Positions 1 to 11,480 of a stretch of 64,000 bases of DNA are shown piece after piece (position 1 is the first letter of the stretch; each line of letters starts with the position of its first letter). The translations under genes and the position numbers were made by a program. The notes beneath the pieces are model-generated. The model had not been told where the DNA came from, did not search any database, and saw only the letters and a program-made list of their open reading frames with translations. Source of the stretch: Malachius bipustulatus (taxonomy: Eukaryota > Arthropoda > Insecta > Coleoptera > Melyridae); the NCBI GenBank assembly GCA_910589415.1, contig OU342630.1, positions 83,758,186 through 83,822,185 of the forward strand. The letters are read 5' to 3'.

Positions 1-189
1 AGCTTAACCTTTATTCCAAATTGTCATTTTAGTCATAAAATAAATCAAAGAATTACCTCTTTTCGTATGTAGCTGGTTTTAGGAACATCCTGTATTTCTT
101 ACAGGGGAGGATCGACATTATATTTCTGTCAACATGTCAAGCTGAAATATGTTTATATATGAAAATAAAAAACCATGTTAAATCAAGTT
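1..189. other. AT-rich flank, no gene seen
   Basis: No open frame or repeat end is recognisable before the foldback that begins at 190. Confidence 0.5.
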
Positions 190-1190
190 TATACAGGGTG
201 GGAAATTTTTGTACTACCCATCATTAGGATCTCGTAAACCGTAAGAGATACAGGGTCGGTTAAATTAGAGAAAAGTTGCGCTATTTTATGGCCATCTCGA
301 ATCCGTCAAAACATGCAAGATATCTGTGACCGTTCCTGAAATATCCTGAAAAAACTGAAAAATCGAGAAATCTTATTTTTGGAATATCTTTCTTACCATT
401 GGAAATTAAAAAATAATTTTTTGTAGCCTTACATAAGTTGTCAAGAGCTACCCATCTGACATTTCAAAAATTTTCACAGCCGACTAGATCCCAGAGTTTT
501 CATAGTCAACTTTCGTTTTTCTTATGGCCGCCATATTATTTTTTATGTCGTTCGATAAGAAAAAAATAATGTAAACCAAAAATTAATAAATTTTAGAAAA
601 AAAAATTGGAAAATTTTTATTCTTCTTTTTTCAAAGAAAAACAGATAGTTCTTAACTGAAATAGGCCAATATGAAGTCATACTGCTTGCCTTATAGGTTG
701 TTAATTTCTCTATGATATTCGATCTAAAAAGTTGTCTTTTTTTTTAAAAAAAAGAAGAACAAAAATTTTTGAAAGTTATTTTCCAAAGGTTATTAATTTT
801 TGGTTTCCATTATTTTTTTCTTATCGAACGACATAAAAAAATAATATGGCGGCCATAAGAAAAACGAAAGTTGACTATGAAAACTCTGGGATCTAGTCGG
901 CTGTGAAAATTTTTGAAACGTCAGATAAATAGCTTATAACGGCTTATGTAAGGCTACAAAAAATTATTTATTAATTTCCAATGGTAAGAAAGATATTCCA
1001 AAAATAAGATTTCTCGATTTTTCAGTTTTTTCAGAATATTTCAGGAACGGTCACAGATATCTTGCATGTTTTGACGGATTCGAGATGGCCATAAAATAGC
1101 GCAACTTTTCTCTAATTTAACCGACCCTGTATCTCTTACGGTTTACGAGATCCTAATGATGGGTAGTACAAAAATTTCCCACCCTGTATA
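190..1190. mobile_element. Foldback (long inverted-repeat) element, TACAGGGTG family
   Basis: The sequence entering at 190 (TATACAGGGTGGGAAA...) is mirrored by the one ending at 1190 (...TTTCCCACCCTGTATA). The arms run roughly 190-640 and 735-1190 and pair almost throughout, with a few substitutions and A/T-run differences. The ends read TA-CAGGGTG...CACCCTG-TA, consistent with a TA target duplication as in Tc1/mariner-type non-autonomous elements; the superfamily is inferred from the ends only. There is no coding capacity. The arms share phrases such as ATGGCGGCCATAAG at 525-540 and 845-860. Confidence 0.9.
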
Positions 1191-1229
1191 GCAATTTGAG
1201 CATTCCTGATTATTTTATTAGGTATACCC

Positions 1230-2440
1230 CAAAAGTTTTAAGGAGACGAAAATTGCGGATAGACTAGGCATTCTACAATTCCCAGAATAAAGTTTTGCTA
1301 TAATTTTTATTTTCTCACCCTCTACGTTTTTTTCGTTGAACACGAATTTTAAGTTGTCAAATTGCGGCTAAAATTTAGCGCAGAAATTTGTTTTTTTTGC
1401 ACTTTTAGCCCAGATTCTGGACTTTTTCAGTTTTTGTCATAAATCTCGGAATGGAACGTTTTTCGTCCATTCTAGAAAAAATTAAAGATTAAAGTAGATT
1501 GATTCCTTACATTTCTCATAAATTGCGTGTGGTTTTGAAAAGTTTTGCTATAGCTTTGATTTTCCCACCCTCTATGTTTTTTGGGTTGCTGAATACGAAT
1601 TTCAAGTTTGCCGGCAAAAATTTCGTCCGGAACCTTTTTTTTGTACTTTTTATACCACTTTTCATTAAATAAGGACGCATGTTTTTTGGCGCACTCTACC
1701 GGTGGAACGGTTGGCCTTCTCAAAATACGTTTTTCATGAGATGTGTAGGAAATTTTGTCTACTTTAACTTTGTGTATAATGGACCTCGAAAAAACGCATC
1801 CTCCCTAAAATTTGGGCGAAAACTGAAAAAAAAATCAAAAACTTGGGAAAAAAGTTAAAAAAGCAACGTTCCGGGCGGTATTTTTGCCAGCAAACTTCAA
1901 TTTCGTGTTCAGCAACACAGAGGGTGAGAAAATTAAAACTACAGCAAAACTTTCCAAAACCAAAAAAAAATAAAAAAATATGTTATTTTGGCGCGCTCTA
2001 CCGGCGGAACGGTCAATCTTCCAAAAAGGAACATTATTTATGGGAAATGTAGTAAATTTTGTCTACTTTAATTTTGTATGGAATGGACTTCGAAAAATCG
2101 CTTCTTTTCTGAGATTTAGACCAAAAACTGAAAAATGTACAAAAATTGGGGCAAAATGCGAAAAACAGGATTTTTTGTTAAAACAAAAATTTTTGCCAGC
2201 AAACTTCAAATTCATGTTCATAGTCATCATCATACCCCCATAAACATAGGGGGTGAGAAACCTTCTGGCCTTTAATAAAAGGTCGGGGAGGTTCGAGTAG
2301 GAGTTGCACCATGGTTCGGGTACGGCGAAAAGGGCCCTCGGTGGCCTAGTCGCTTGGGGTGCACCACCCCAAAACCCACCATACTACTACTACATAAGGG
2401 GTGGGAAAAGCAAAACTATAACAAAACTTTCCCCTGAATC
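1230..2440. repeat. Diverged direct and inverted repeat array
   Basis: Two direct copies of a ~290-bp unit lie at about 1680-1957 and 1981-2260. Each starts with GGCGC(A/G)CTCTACCGG and GGAACGGT, continues with an AATTTTGTCTACTTTAA stretch, and ends with AGGGTGAGAAA. Inverted versions of the same phrases (CTCACCCTCT, AAAGTAGA) occupy about 1300-1500 and 1545-1620, and a further AGGGGTGGGAAA copy follows at about 2397. Short open frames here are by-products of the repeat. Confidence 0.7.
2244..2408 (+). mobile_element. Short retroelement insertion (LINE 3' end or SINE) with target duplication
   Basis: A GC-richer 131-bp segment (2261-2391) interrupts the AT-rich repeat array. It is flanked by an imperfect ~17-bp direct repeat at 2244-2260 and 2392-2408 (two mismatches by eye). 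It contains GGTGGCCTAGTCGCTTGGGG and a GTGCACCACCCC phrase, and ends in a CTACTACTA run just before the right duplication. A short trinucleotide tail and a long target duplication are typical of target-primed retrotransposition. It may be a severely 5'-truncated R1/LOA-like LINE 3' UTR or a SINE. Confidence 0.6.
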
Positions 2441-2659
2441 CTCCGTTTATTCCTAATAAAACTATCTATGCTAAGAGAATTTAGTTGTAATTAAATAATT
2501 ATTGTGCTTACCTGCATTAACATAACAACTAGGTAAGCTACTCGTATAATAACATAAATATGAGTTTTATTTTTACCTATACCTAGGTATGTTAAATCCA
2601 TAGGAATCGTTGAGTCAATCAACACCCGGTATACCAGAGGCTGCTTCATTTAAAGCTTC

Positions 2660-3240
2660 CATCAGACACAGTCCTCCTAAAATTATTGATCTAGAGATCT
2701 GAAATTTGGAATCCTGGCAACATTAAGTCAAAATTAAGTCAAAAAGTAAAAAAAAAAGATTCAAAATTAAATATTATCAAAATGGCGGCACATTTAAAGA
2801 TAGCGAAACAAGCTAGACGTCATCTTTGTTTTTTTTTTAAATGTGACACCCCATATTATTGCATTTTCAATTTGTCTAAAAAAGATCCAATAAGAATGGT
2901 TTTTACAGTTGGAGTTTGAAATAAGACAAGTGAAAATCGCAATTTTCCAACTTTAAAGCTATTTGCAACGAAAACGGTTCAATACATCAGAAAACGGCTT
3001 ACATGTCCCTATCTTAACTTTTCATTTGGTATCCTACTGTGTAGTTGAAATATTTATAGAGGGGATGAAAATTATCAGATTTTTCATCACTTGTATTGTC
3101 CCATTAAAAAAAAAAAAACTGACATTCTTTCGCCGTTTTATCTTGGTAATATTTAATTTTGACTCGTTATTGCTTATGTTGCCTCGATTGCCGATTATTT
3201 CAGATTTTGAGATCAACTAGAAGCTGAACTTTTTCTAATT
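2660..3240. repeat. Old, internally deleted copy of the 47.2-kb foldback family
   Basis: Phrases match the young element at 47247-48100 in the same order: GAAATTTGGAA at ~2700, ATGGCGGCACATTTAAA at ~2782, GAAAATCGCAATTTTCCAAC at ~2932, CGGCTTACATGTCCCTATC at ~2995 and GATGAAAATTATC at ~3063. The right arm is much shorter, resuming at ~3140 with TCTTGGTAATATTTAATTTTGACTCGTTATT. Overlapping short frames on both strands are not genes. Confidence 0.75.
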
Positions 3241-3260
3241 GGCGCTTAAACAGAATCACG

Positions 3261-3780
3261 TTGATGTCAAATAATTGATGACGCACGCTGCAAGGCATAT
3301 ACATATTCGCATAAAAAGCAACCAGTTGTTCAATGGATGTGTTTTCAAAGTTGCATGGCATGGAACTGGTAATATTCACGGTAATAATAGTATTTCTAAA
3401 TTCTAATTTGTGATTCTAAATTCAATAATATTCATTTAAGTAACCGATTTCTCAGCGATATGAATACGTATATATCAGCAGGTTCAATTTGACGTAATCA
3501 AAATTAATATAATAATAAATAAATAATACCTAAAAATTTTAAATAAAATTAATTAATAGTGGGAAACATAACTAGCGAGTAGGAGAAACTCATAACTGAT
3601 TGATTCAGAAGCACTTTGAAGTTCAAAAAAAATCTTTTGATCCATCTTGTTACAACTCTTTCTGCCTGGTCGCCTTCTTTTAATGAAAACCCAATGAGTA
3701 CGTACTTCAAAATCCCCTTTAAAGTACAATTTGTAACAATAAGAATTGTGCTGATACTCTAATACTGATGAACCAGAGCC
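3261..3780. other. AT-rich interval, no gene seen
   Basis: No coding or repeat structure recognised. Confidence 0.4.
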
Positions 3781-3801
3781 ATATGAAGAGACACGCGAGG
3801 G

Positions 3802-3876
3802 TATAAAAGACGCGTTAAGGTGTCAGCTCCGATTAGCAGAGGTTTTTTAATAAAAAAGTGATCACAATGTGATCAC
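3802..3876 (+). promoter_or_regulatory. TATA-box-like motif with initiator-like motif and twin GTGATCAC palindromes
   Basis: TATAAAAG (3802-3809) in a locally GC-richer context is followed 23 bp later by GTCAGCT, an arthropod initiator-like motif. The spacing is shorter than the usual ~30 bp. Two copies of the 8-bp palindrome GTGATCAC (3858-3865, 3869-3876) sit 3 bp apart. No convincing coding sequence follows: the next 75 bp enter a foldback element. This could be a real promoter, a transposon promoter or chance. Confidence 0.25.
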
Positions 3877-3949
3877 GTTACCAATCAAATACCTTAAACT
3901 AATAGACGGAGAGATGGCGGCCGCGAGGTGCTATGATCGTACTACCGGG

Positions 3950-4386
3950 TGGAATTTTGTGAGATGGTTAGCGGAACTATCAAGAGGTGTGTCATTTGCA
4001 GGAATTCAACTCAAAACCTCTGCAACAAAAGACACGTCAGACGACTCAAAAGCGAAAATAATTTGCTCAAAAAAAAATTCGTAGCTCCGGCTGAAAATTT
4101 ACGTATTACCTCTGCTGGAAAATCAGAGATGAAGTGTGTAATTCGACAGACATTTTGACGTTCTGGCGTTTTAAGACAAAAAATTACAGATTAGAAGGCG
4201 TCCGACGAAAATTACACACTTCATCTATGACCTTGAAGCAGGTAATAGAGCCGGAGGTACTTACGAATATTTTTTGAGCCAATTTTTTTGTGGATTTTGA
4301 GTAGTGTCTTTTGCAGAGTTTTCAATTTGAATCCTTGCGGATGATACCTCTTGATGTACCCGACAACCACCTCACAAAAATTTAAG
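3950..4386. mobile_element. Foldback element of about 440 bp
   Basis: The left arm (from ~3950, AATTTTGTGAGATGGTTAG) is mirrored by the right arm ending at ~4386 (CCACCTCACAAAAATTTAA). Further paired phrases are ATCAAGAGGT/ACCTCTTGAT, CTCTGCAA/TTGCAGAG, and GATGAAGTGTGTAATT with its mirror at ~4213-4228. The arms are about 200 bp and moderately diverged. The 60-70-codon open frames here are arm sequence, not genes. Confidence 0.75.
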
Positions 4387-4389
4387 TTG

Positions 4390-6330
4390 ATTCTCTATTA
4401 TAGGTATTATCGAATTAATTACTTACTTTTTGTTACTTCAATATATTATAATGTTTTCTTTTGTTAGGTATCGCTAAAATATTTAATGAAATCAAGTTAC
4501 AACTAACATGCTGAAAGACATGCAGTATTTGCTGAAATTGTCAAAATTCTCAAATTTACATGGATCTTGATTGTATTGTAAAATCAGCAAAAAAATTACC
4601 TATCGGTTATAAGGAAAACTTTTCTTAGGCTTTCAACAGTATAAATGAGTCATTTTAGACCATTGCAAGCGAAAACTAAACTGTTTTCATACAACTAATA
4701 TTTCTTTACATTCTATCAGGTGGTAAGACGAGGTTGCAGAGGATCTAACAGGGAGGATAGAACTCAAATAATGGGGTCAATTTGTACCAGCGACTTTGAT
4801 GAACCCTAATGTGCCAGTAAAATGTTATTAAATAACATTAATGGTCAAAAAATAGTGGCAAGAAACGCTTTGAACAATTCACAATTGGGTGTTTTTTTTA
4901 TGATTAGAAAAATCGATTTGACTCCAACTAGAGCCATCTTTGAATATTTTGTGGACATTTTTGCAGGATTTCGAACAAGGCAGCTGTCTCTTCATAATGA
5001 ATGAGTATATTGGCAAACATATTTGATACATAGAGCCTGCAGGAAGAATGAATCAATCATTCAAGCCTGTTAAAGGGTGATTGAACTTCTACAGGATGTA
5101 GAGCAAGCTCAACATTTCAATCGAAAATCGTGCGAAGTCGATACTTCCCATTGAATCTCGTCACTCCGTAATGCAGACAAACGCACAAACTCGAAGTTGG
5201 AGAACTTCGAGAATACACTTGATGTTTACTTCATGTAATTTTTTTATCTTAAAAAAGAAAATCAAGTGACATGTTTGTCGACGAGGGTACATCGAAGGAA
5301 GTGGTACCCACAAAAACAATATCCGATCATTGTAAATAATTATGATGCAGCTGCGGGACAAAAAAAAAATAAAGTGCACTAATATTCTATACCTACTTGA
5401 AAAAAGCAAATCTATAAACGGTCACTTTAGAGCTACCTTAGTAAAGTTCGTCGGCCATTACATTAAGGACGATGACTGCAGTTTGTTTATTTACTTACAT
5501 CCCAGTTTACATGCATGGAAGTGTGCATCGTACTGATAATTTTCAATGAATTGATGATACGTATTACGAAGAGTACGACAAAACTGTAATCAGTTTATCC
5601 TGCTAATCTTATCTTGCACACTTAGATATATCCTGAACTAGTGTTGCAGTAATTTTGTAAGACGGAAATTTGTTATTTTTAATAATCTTCTTCCTTCGAT
5701 AATTGACATGTATGTATAAAGTGATAAGTGCGTAAAATGTAATAATTTATGAACGGTCAGATGTTGGCCAAGTCGCCGAAGGTGCTACAAGTTCATTCCC
5801 TTCTACTTGTGCTTATAAAGAGACTATGCATCTGCTACTGTACTGATCATCGACTAATACTTAAATTTTGATGCAAACACGAAACTTTACTAATTCTGTC
5901 CGGCATAGTAAGTTTTCCTGGACCATCTTTATTAAAGAGTTATCGTTGTCGCAGAAGTCTGAAAAGCAAACAAAGCTCAGTCACGCCGATGGCTGCCACC
6001 AGTTCTCTTAATTGCATACTCAACCTCCAATAACCTAGAACTGCGAGAAACATCTCGCAAGAATTTAATTAATCTCAAAGATTCGTTCGCGATTCCGTAG
6101 TAACACCAATATCAAGCCTTCTCGCTTAATATCACATTTTGTAGCCCTTGAGGTCGATCTGCCTTGGAGCTTAAGACAGCTGTAAGCAAGCGTTGCAACT
6201 TTCTGTTTGCACTTTCTTTTATAGATTGTTAAAAATGAACACATTGCATTGAAAGTAATTTTTGCATAATCAAAATGATGCGTGCAACTTTCTTCAATTC
6301 TCACACTTGATATTGATATTTTTCTATGGT
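4390..6330. other. AT-rich interval, no gene seen
   Basis: Only chance-length frames (60-82 codons). No domain, splice or repeat signal recognised. Confidence 0.4.
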
Positions 6331-6331
6331 A

Positions 6332-6420
6332 AAGCGCCGCAATAGCTTAGAGGTATAACTGACTACTTGTCAAGCCTAGCAGCGAACAAATAATCGTCAA
6401 TAATTAATTTAATTCGCACT
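6332..6420 (+). repeat. Possible tRNA-derived SINE head
   Basis: TAGCTTAGAGG (about 6342-6352) fits the RNA polymerase III A-box TRGCNNAGNGG. A B-box is not clear downstream, so this is a weak call; a decayed tRNA pseudogene is the alternative. Confidence 0.2.
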
Positions 6421-6819
6421 AAGTACTAAGTACTGAGTAGTACTCTGTATAAAAACCAAGAAACTGTCTATTTTGTGCTCTTATAATAAACCAATCAAAC
6501 TCGTATGACGGGAATTAGACCAGGTGGGGTCGGCTATTTAACCCTCCAGCAGTCTTTGTGGAGACTTTTGGTGCAACTCACACTAGACTCCTGTGAAGTA
6601 GTCCCCCGAATTGTTTGAAAGCACTTCTTTCTGAGTTGAATTCGAATTTATTGTTATAGAGCTTTAGATAAAAATTGAAAAAAGTAGTTCCGTGAAACAA
6701 AGTCTTTAAGCACAAAACTCCTTTTTCAGAGGCTAACTTCATGTGGCTAACCCCACTTTTCCCATAAAATTTTATTACATATTTATTATTGACAATCAAT
6801 TTCGTAATTAACAATAATT

Positions 6820-7068
6820 AAACTATTAAGTTATTGACCAAGTGAAAGACGACTTTCCTATACAACTCTTCGGCTGTTATATGTATGCCCATAGAAATTT
6901 AATTTTTTCTGCTGTTTTTGTTTGATTATAAAATAATTTGACTGTACAATTATTATTTCTTATAGGCAATAATTTTCGCAGTTACATTTAAAACTGCTGA
7001 GTTATCAGCAGAGTGGCAGAGGACTTTCTATTAGGCACTTCGGGAGCTGCTCAGAACTCTAATTTTTT
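6820..7068 (+). repeat. Diverged pair of ~80-bp direct repeats
   Basis: 6820-6910 and 6988-7066 share, in order, AACT..T.AGTTAT, AGTG..AGA, GACTTTC, CTTCGG and TTTAATTTTTT-like phrases, about 168 bp apart. Function unknown. Confidence 0.45.
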
Positions 7069-7293
7069 TTTTCAAAACTATTTGCGAAAGTATGCAGGAA
7101 CCGAGGCAGGAACTCTTGAATCCCACTTTTTGCTTGCAATTAACCCATCAGAACTAAGTTTCTGAGAAAACAGAAGGCTGCGTCAAGTTAACTCCCAAAA
7201 ATGAAGTTTGCGATTAAATGGCTTGTTCCACGGCACTAAACAGGATAAAATGTTCATATTAACATGGGTCCGCAAACCCACTATTTTAGAGAT

Positions 7294-7894
7294 ACAGGGT
7301 GTAAAAAAATATTGCTTTATGTTTATTGACGATATCTAAAACGGACCGTTTGAGATATAAAAATTAATTTTGGTACACATATTATTTTATTATTTTTTAT
7401 TATTATTATCTGTGAACTGGCTATGTAGTACACATATTATCATTAATATTATTTACTTTTTGAGCACTACTTAAATTTCTTTCCATATTGCAGTGGCGAG
7501 TGGCGGAGATTTTTGGGTTGGTTGTAATTTTTTGCCCCTTATTTCTACGGCAATAGGAATTTGGCATAGTGAAAGCACATTTTAAACTGTCAATCTTTTC
7601 TCGTTGATCGAAAGAATCAACGTTTTTCTATACAATAAAAAATGTGCTGTTTATCAAAAGCTTTTTTGTGAACTGCTTTCGCGAAAAACAGCATTTTATG
7701 GTGAAAATCATAAAAGTAGCACCACGTTTTGTTATGGACAAAAACATCACTTGTTTTAGATCATGTAAATATGACTCGTTTCACTGCCACATAAAAAATT
7801 TCAATTAGCTATGGTAATGGGAGATTTTTTTCTTACAACGAGGCTGGGAATCACGCCTTTTATTTTCAGACACATGTTTTGAAACACCCTGTAT
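7294..7894. mobile_element. Possible element bounded by ATACAGGGTGT / ACACCCTGTATA
   Basis: ATACAGGGTGTAAAA at about 7301 and the inverse ending at about 7894 bound ~590 bp without obvious long arms. Only the outer ~12 bp clearly pair, so these may be ends of two different family fragments. Confidence 0.35.
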
Positions 7895-8485
7895 ATTGCT
7901 ATTTTGGAAACGGAAATAGGTGGAATATGGCATCAAAGGTTCAAAAGTTCCGTAATTACATGTCTTTTAAGATGACGTTTGAAGATCGCAAAAAAATCAG
8001 CAGTTCTCAAAATGTATAGAATAAAAATGAAAATCTGTCAAAACTGAAAATCGCTTTAAATTTCTTATTTATAGGAATTGAAAATCTGAAAAGTGTGAAT
8101 GGAAAAATACACAATTGTCAACATCTTCATCTAATTTGTGATTTTTTGCTTACTATATTTTATGATATCACCGCCATCTTCTGTTTTTTCTATGGTCGAC
8201 ATATTGGTTTTTTTTTGTGGTTGGAAAGATAAAAAATCAAGGAATTCAATTATGTATCATACTTACCATTTTACTGAGGAAAAACCCCATGAAAACAGCT
8301 TTTTTGATTGGACAATACAAAATGGTTATAAAAGTTATAAAATCAAGATAATAATAAAAAATAAACATTTTAATAATAAAAACCCAACAAAAATGATCAC
8401 ATAAATAACGAAAGACAACGAATTAATTTAAATCTTCAAATTTTGTACCCCTATTTTTCAGGCAGCGGTAAAAGACGCTATCACA
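7895..8485. other. AT-rich interval, no gene seen
   Basis: An 88-codon frame near 8138-8404 is low-complexity and has no recognisable domain; treated as chance. Confidence 0.4.
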
Positions 8486-8489
8486 TACC

Positions 8490-8995
8490 TCCCTGATAAT
8501 GTAGCAATTACTTGACAGACAGCTGACTCCAGTTTCTCAACAATTTTCGTAGGTCCTGTTGTAGACTCTTGCCCGTATTCACAAACGATAATTTCCTAAA
8601 TAATTACGTAATTATTTAAATGAGTGAGATGGAGATATGCAGTTTTTTGCAATAGAATGAGATGGGGATAATTGATTACGTAATTATTTAGGAAATTATC
8701 ATTTGTGAATACGGGCATCTACCTTTTAAATATCCCTTTAGAAAAACTCCTGAGGGGTGAGATCTGGGGACTTCGCTAGCTATTGTATTGAACCATGAGT
8801 TCCAATTATTCACCTCTCAGAATATTCTTCATTCAGATAGAAAAGGACAGGAGCGCCATCCTGCCGAAACCACCTGATTTTTTGTAGCTGCAAACATGGC
8901 AACTGTTCCAGTGCACCTTGCATTTCATTTTGCAAGTTATTTTCCTTGATAAATAATTCCATAACAGTAAAAAAAAGTATCCCCTTAAAGAACAC
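8490..8995 (-). pseudogene. DDE transposase relic (Tc1/mariner-like, insect type)
   Basis: Read on the minus strand from 8995, the translation contains IRWFRQDGAPVLFYLNEEY, equivalent to the WFQQDGAP block around the second catalytic Asp. After a stop it gives THGSIQ.LAKSPDLTPQEFF, equivalent to the W..RSPDLTPLDFFLWG block holding the third acidic residue. Frame then continues as R.VYNRTYEN on the far side of a MITE (8570-8717) that has landed inside it. In-frame stops and substitutions make it inactive. The N-terminal part is missing. The family call rests on motifs recognised by eye. Confidence 0.7.
8567..8720. mobile_element. 148-bp MITE with ~45-bp terminal inverted repeats and TCT target duplication
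   Basis: The element 8570-8717 begins TGCCCGTATTCACAAACGA and ends with the inverse. The arms extend through AATTTCCTAAATAATTACGTAATTA and are nearly perfect (one or two mismatches). TCT at 8567-8569 and 8718-8720 form a 3-bp direct repeat. The host is a transposase relic that continues on both sides. A 3-bp duplication suggests a PIF/Harbinger-type family, but TCT is not its usual TWA. Confidence 0.85.
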
Positions 8996-9960
8996 TCCAT
9001 ATAGAGCATAAGAACTATTCTTATTCTATACCCAGAACTCCAAAAAGCTGAGTATTTTCATACAATTTGGGGGACCAAACTCACTTGAGTTCACACTAGC
9101 AAGGCTTGTATCAACTCATTCAGTTATTTGACGACTTCTATCACATCAATAATTTTGATGAGTGACTTGCAGAATAATAAGGCTGATCACTAGCGATTTA
9201 TAAAAACTCTATACACGCATCAACTTTTCGGGGCCTACACAACCAAGAGATGGTTTTATTTTAATTTACGCTGCTTTATAATCCTCATACAAAGGTCGTT
9301 AATGTAATGACGCTCAAATAATTTGACACATTAAATTTTCTCTCACGACAAAGTTTATTATGTTAGTAAAAATTCAGGGCAATACAAAGTTCTATTTAAT
9401 AGGTCGTTAACAGACTTCAAGAAACTTATTACTGAATGATCAAATTCACATTAAATGCTAGGAAGGAACAATAATAATTGTTACTAATAGAGACATAAAT
9501 ATTTAAGTTTATTAGGTAGCTGTCGCCGGTACATTTTTTAAGCGAGTTATTCTATACATGTGCGGGAAATGGAAATTGTTGTGTCATTCTCTTTAGAATG
9601 CAATATTAATACTTCCTGAACTGATGCAGAATACTGCACAGTCCTCGTTAACGAGAATTCGGATTACTTCAAATTACATGCTCGACCCAAACATGCAGTA
9701 ATTCAACAAACCATCAAACAATTATGCTCCTACATAACCGTTACATGAAATTGTAATTCGCATCTGCTTTTGCAGATGTATACATGTATACATTTTTATG
9801 TATACATGCATTGCTCGTCCTTTTATAGCTGTCATGGCTCTTGACTAATGTTAAAATAATAGCACATACATTGTGTTGTACTTTGCAAGATAACCGGACA
9901 TGTCTGATTGCCGTGTGTAAAAGTTCGAAAAATTTTTTGATGAAACCCACTCAATTCTGT
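8996..9960. other. AT-rich interval, no gene seen
   Basis: Contains a local TGTATACA palindrome cluster near 9776-9808. No coding signal. Confidence 0.4.
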
Positions 9961-10082
9961 TTCAGTGTCGTCTAGTTTTATTTAACCAAAAGACTGGTTT
10001 AACAGTATTATTTACCCTCTAAGTGTTCCTTTATTTGTGGAAATAAGTAGGAATAATTTTAACAACGGTCAACATAGAAGAT
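9961..10082 (+). promoter_or_regulatory. Initiator-like TTCAGTGTCG upstream of a candidate first exon
   Basis: TTCAGTG at 9961 matches the arthropod initiator TCAGT. It would give a ~120-base 5' UTR ahead of the ATG at 10083. No TATA box seen. Inference only. Confidence 0.25.
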
Positions 10083-10141
10083 ATGAAATTGCAGCTGATT
10101 GTCGTCGAAACTGGAGAAAAGTGGAGAAGAGCTTTGCTAAG
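10083..10141 (+). CDS. Candidate first coding exon ending in a good splice donor (phase 2)
   Basis: ATG at 10083 opens a frame encoding MKLQLIVVETGEKWRRALL plus two bases, ending AAG|GTAAGC, a strong donor (GT at 10142). The 59-nt coding part leaves phase 2, the same as several other candidates in this window. No other exon of the gene is visible and no family is recognised. The alternative is chance. Confidence 0.35.
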
Positions 10142-10696
10142 GTAAGCTCAACCTATACTTATGCATGTTGAACTTTTTTTATATTACTCAAGAAAAAATG
10201 TTATAGTATGTTGGATGGAATATGTAAGGTCCAATTTATTACATTATTTTATTCCCTTCAGATCCATTTTACTCTTAAAAGCATCGCAATATGGAAAAAA
10301 TTCGGAATTTCTCAATTCGTATAATTAGAGTTATTTTAATTAAGTCAAATCCCGCGTAATCATATCATGTATCGTATTGTCAAGGAAATTTTCGAATGTA
10401 TGACGCTAACGCTATAACCAAGTGGTATGAGCATTTGATACGCAGATAACGTCACAGGATAAGGAAATACTGAACCTACAAAATGACGGTTATTGGCGAC
10501 ATCACATTTCTTTTATTCAGGTGTGCCCATCACTAAATACCTCGATGTCACATGACGGCATAACGCGTGCATCGTGGTACATATTATAAATTAATGTTTT
10601 TCTCACAGGAACACTATTTTATAATTTTTCAGTATACCTATTACCTAGATCACGAATGAGATCATGATTACTGAAAATTGCGATAATATACCTTTA
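10142..10696. other. AT-rich interval, no gene seen
   Basis: If the exon at 10083 is real this is its intron. Nothing else recognised. Confidence 0.35.
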
Positions 10697-11276
10697 GTTA
10701 TAGGCCATAAAGAGTCATTTAGCCATATCAGTGGATATTTGACGTCGTCAAAGAAGTCAGAAACGGACTTACCACCACACTCGTGCGGTCAAAAATTTTA
10801 AAAGGTGGCATTTTACAGAGCTAAAAACTTATTTTTTAAATACACTGGTCATTCATCTTTAGAAAAGGTACTCTTAAATTATTTCGATAAAACTAGCGGT
10901 TCTCGAGATAAATCGGTTTTTGGTATGCTGAAGACTCAAAAGCTGGTAATGGTAAACAAATAGAGGTTAAAAGTCAGGTTGTTGTTTTGTTAAACTTACC
11001 TACGTAATGGATTACTATTGACGGAACTTGGTCAAAGTTCTCGTAAAAGTCGATTTATCTCGAGAACCGCTACTTTTATCGAAATAAATTACCTAAGAAT
11101 ACCTTTTTTAAAGATGAATGACCAGTGTATTTAAAAAATAAGTTTTCAGCTCTTTAAACTATGACACCTGTGAAAACTTTGACCCAACGAGTGTGGTGGT
11201 AAGTCCGTTGCTGACTTCCCTGGCCACGTCAAACATCTTCTCTGATATGGTTTAATGACTCTTTATGGCCTCTATA
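10697..11276. mobile_element. Foldback element of about 580 bp
   Basis: TTATAGGCCATAAAGAGTCAT at 10697 is mirrored by ATGACTCTTTATGGCC ending at ~11276. The arms (about 230 bp each) also pair through ACTTACCACCACACTCGT/ACGAGTGTGGTGGTAAGT, TACACTGGTCATTCATCTTT and TTCTCGAGATAAATCG. Internal ~110 bp is unpaired. No coding capacity. Confidence 0.85.
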
Positions 11277-11337
11277 AAAAAATTAAATTTCATTGAATTA
11301 TACAGATCGGTTCAAAACTTAGAGCAAAAAAATAAAT

Positions 11338-11480
11338 AAATCGTTGGATACTCTTTTGAGGCTCTGTATCTCCATTTAGGAACAATTTAGGAAAAATTTT
11401 TTATGACAGACTAGGTTTAGTTTGATCTCCCATGTATGCTCCTGAGAATTAAGGAGGTACTTACTGGACACCCGGTATAT
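11338..11480 (+). repeat. Dispersed repeat, copy A (also at 17704-17841)
   Basis: Shares with 17704-17841 the ordered phrases TGTATCTCCATTTAGG, TTTTTTATGACAG.CTAGGTTTA, GAGAA.TAAGGAGGT, and an end resembling ACACCC.GTATA. It appears to be a one-ended fragment of a CACCCTGTA-class element. Confidence 0.7.

Noticed and set aside
3869..4158. Overlapping 69- and 71-codon frames after the TATA-like motif
   Set aside because: Most of their length is the left arm of a foldback, with the mirror arm downstream.
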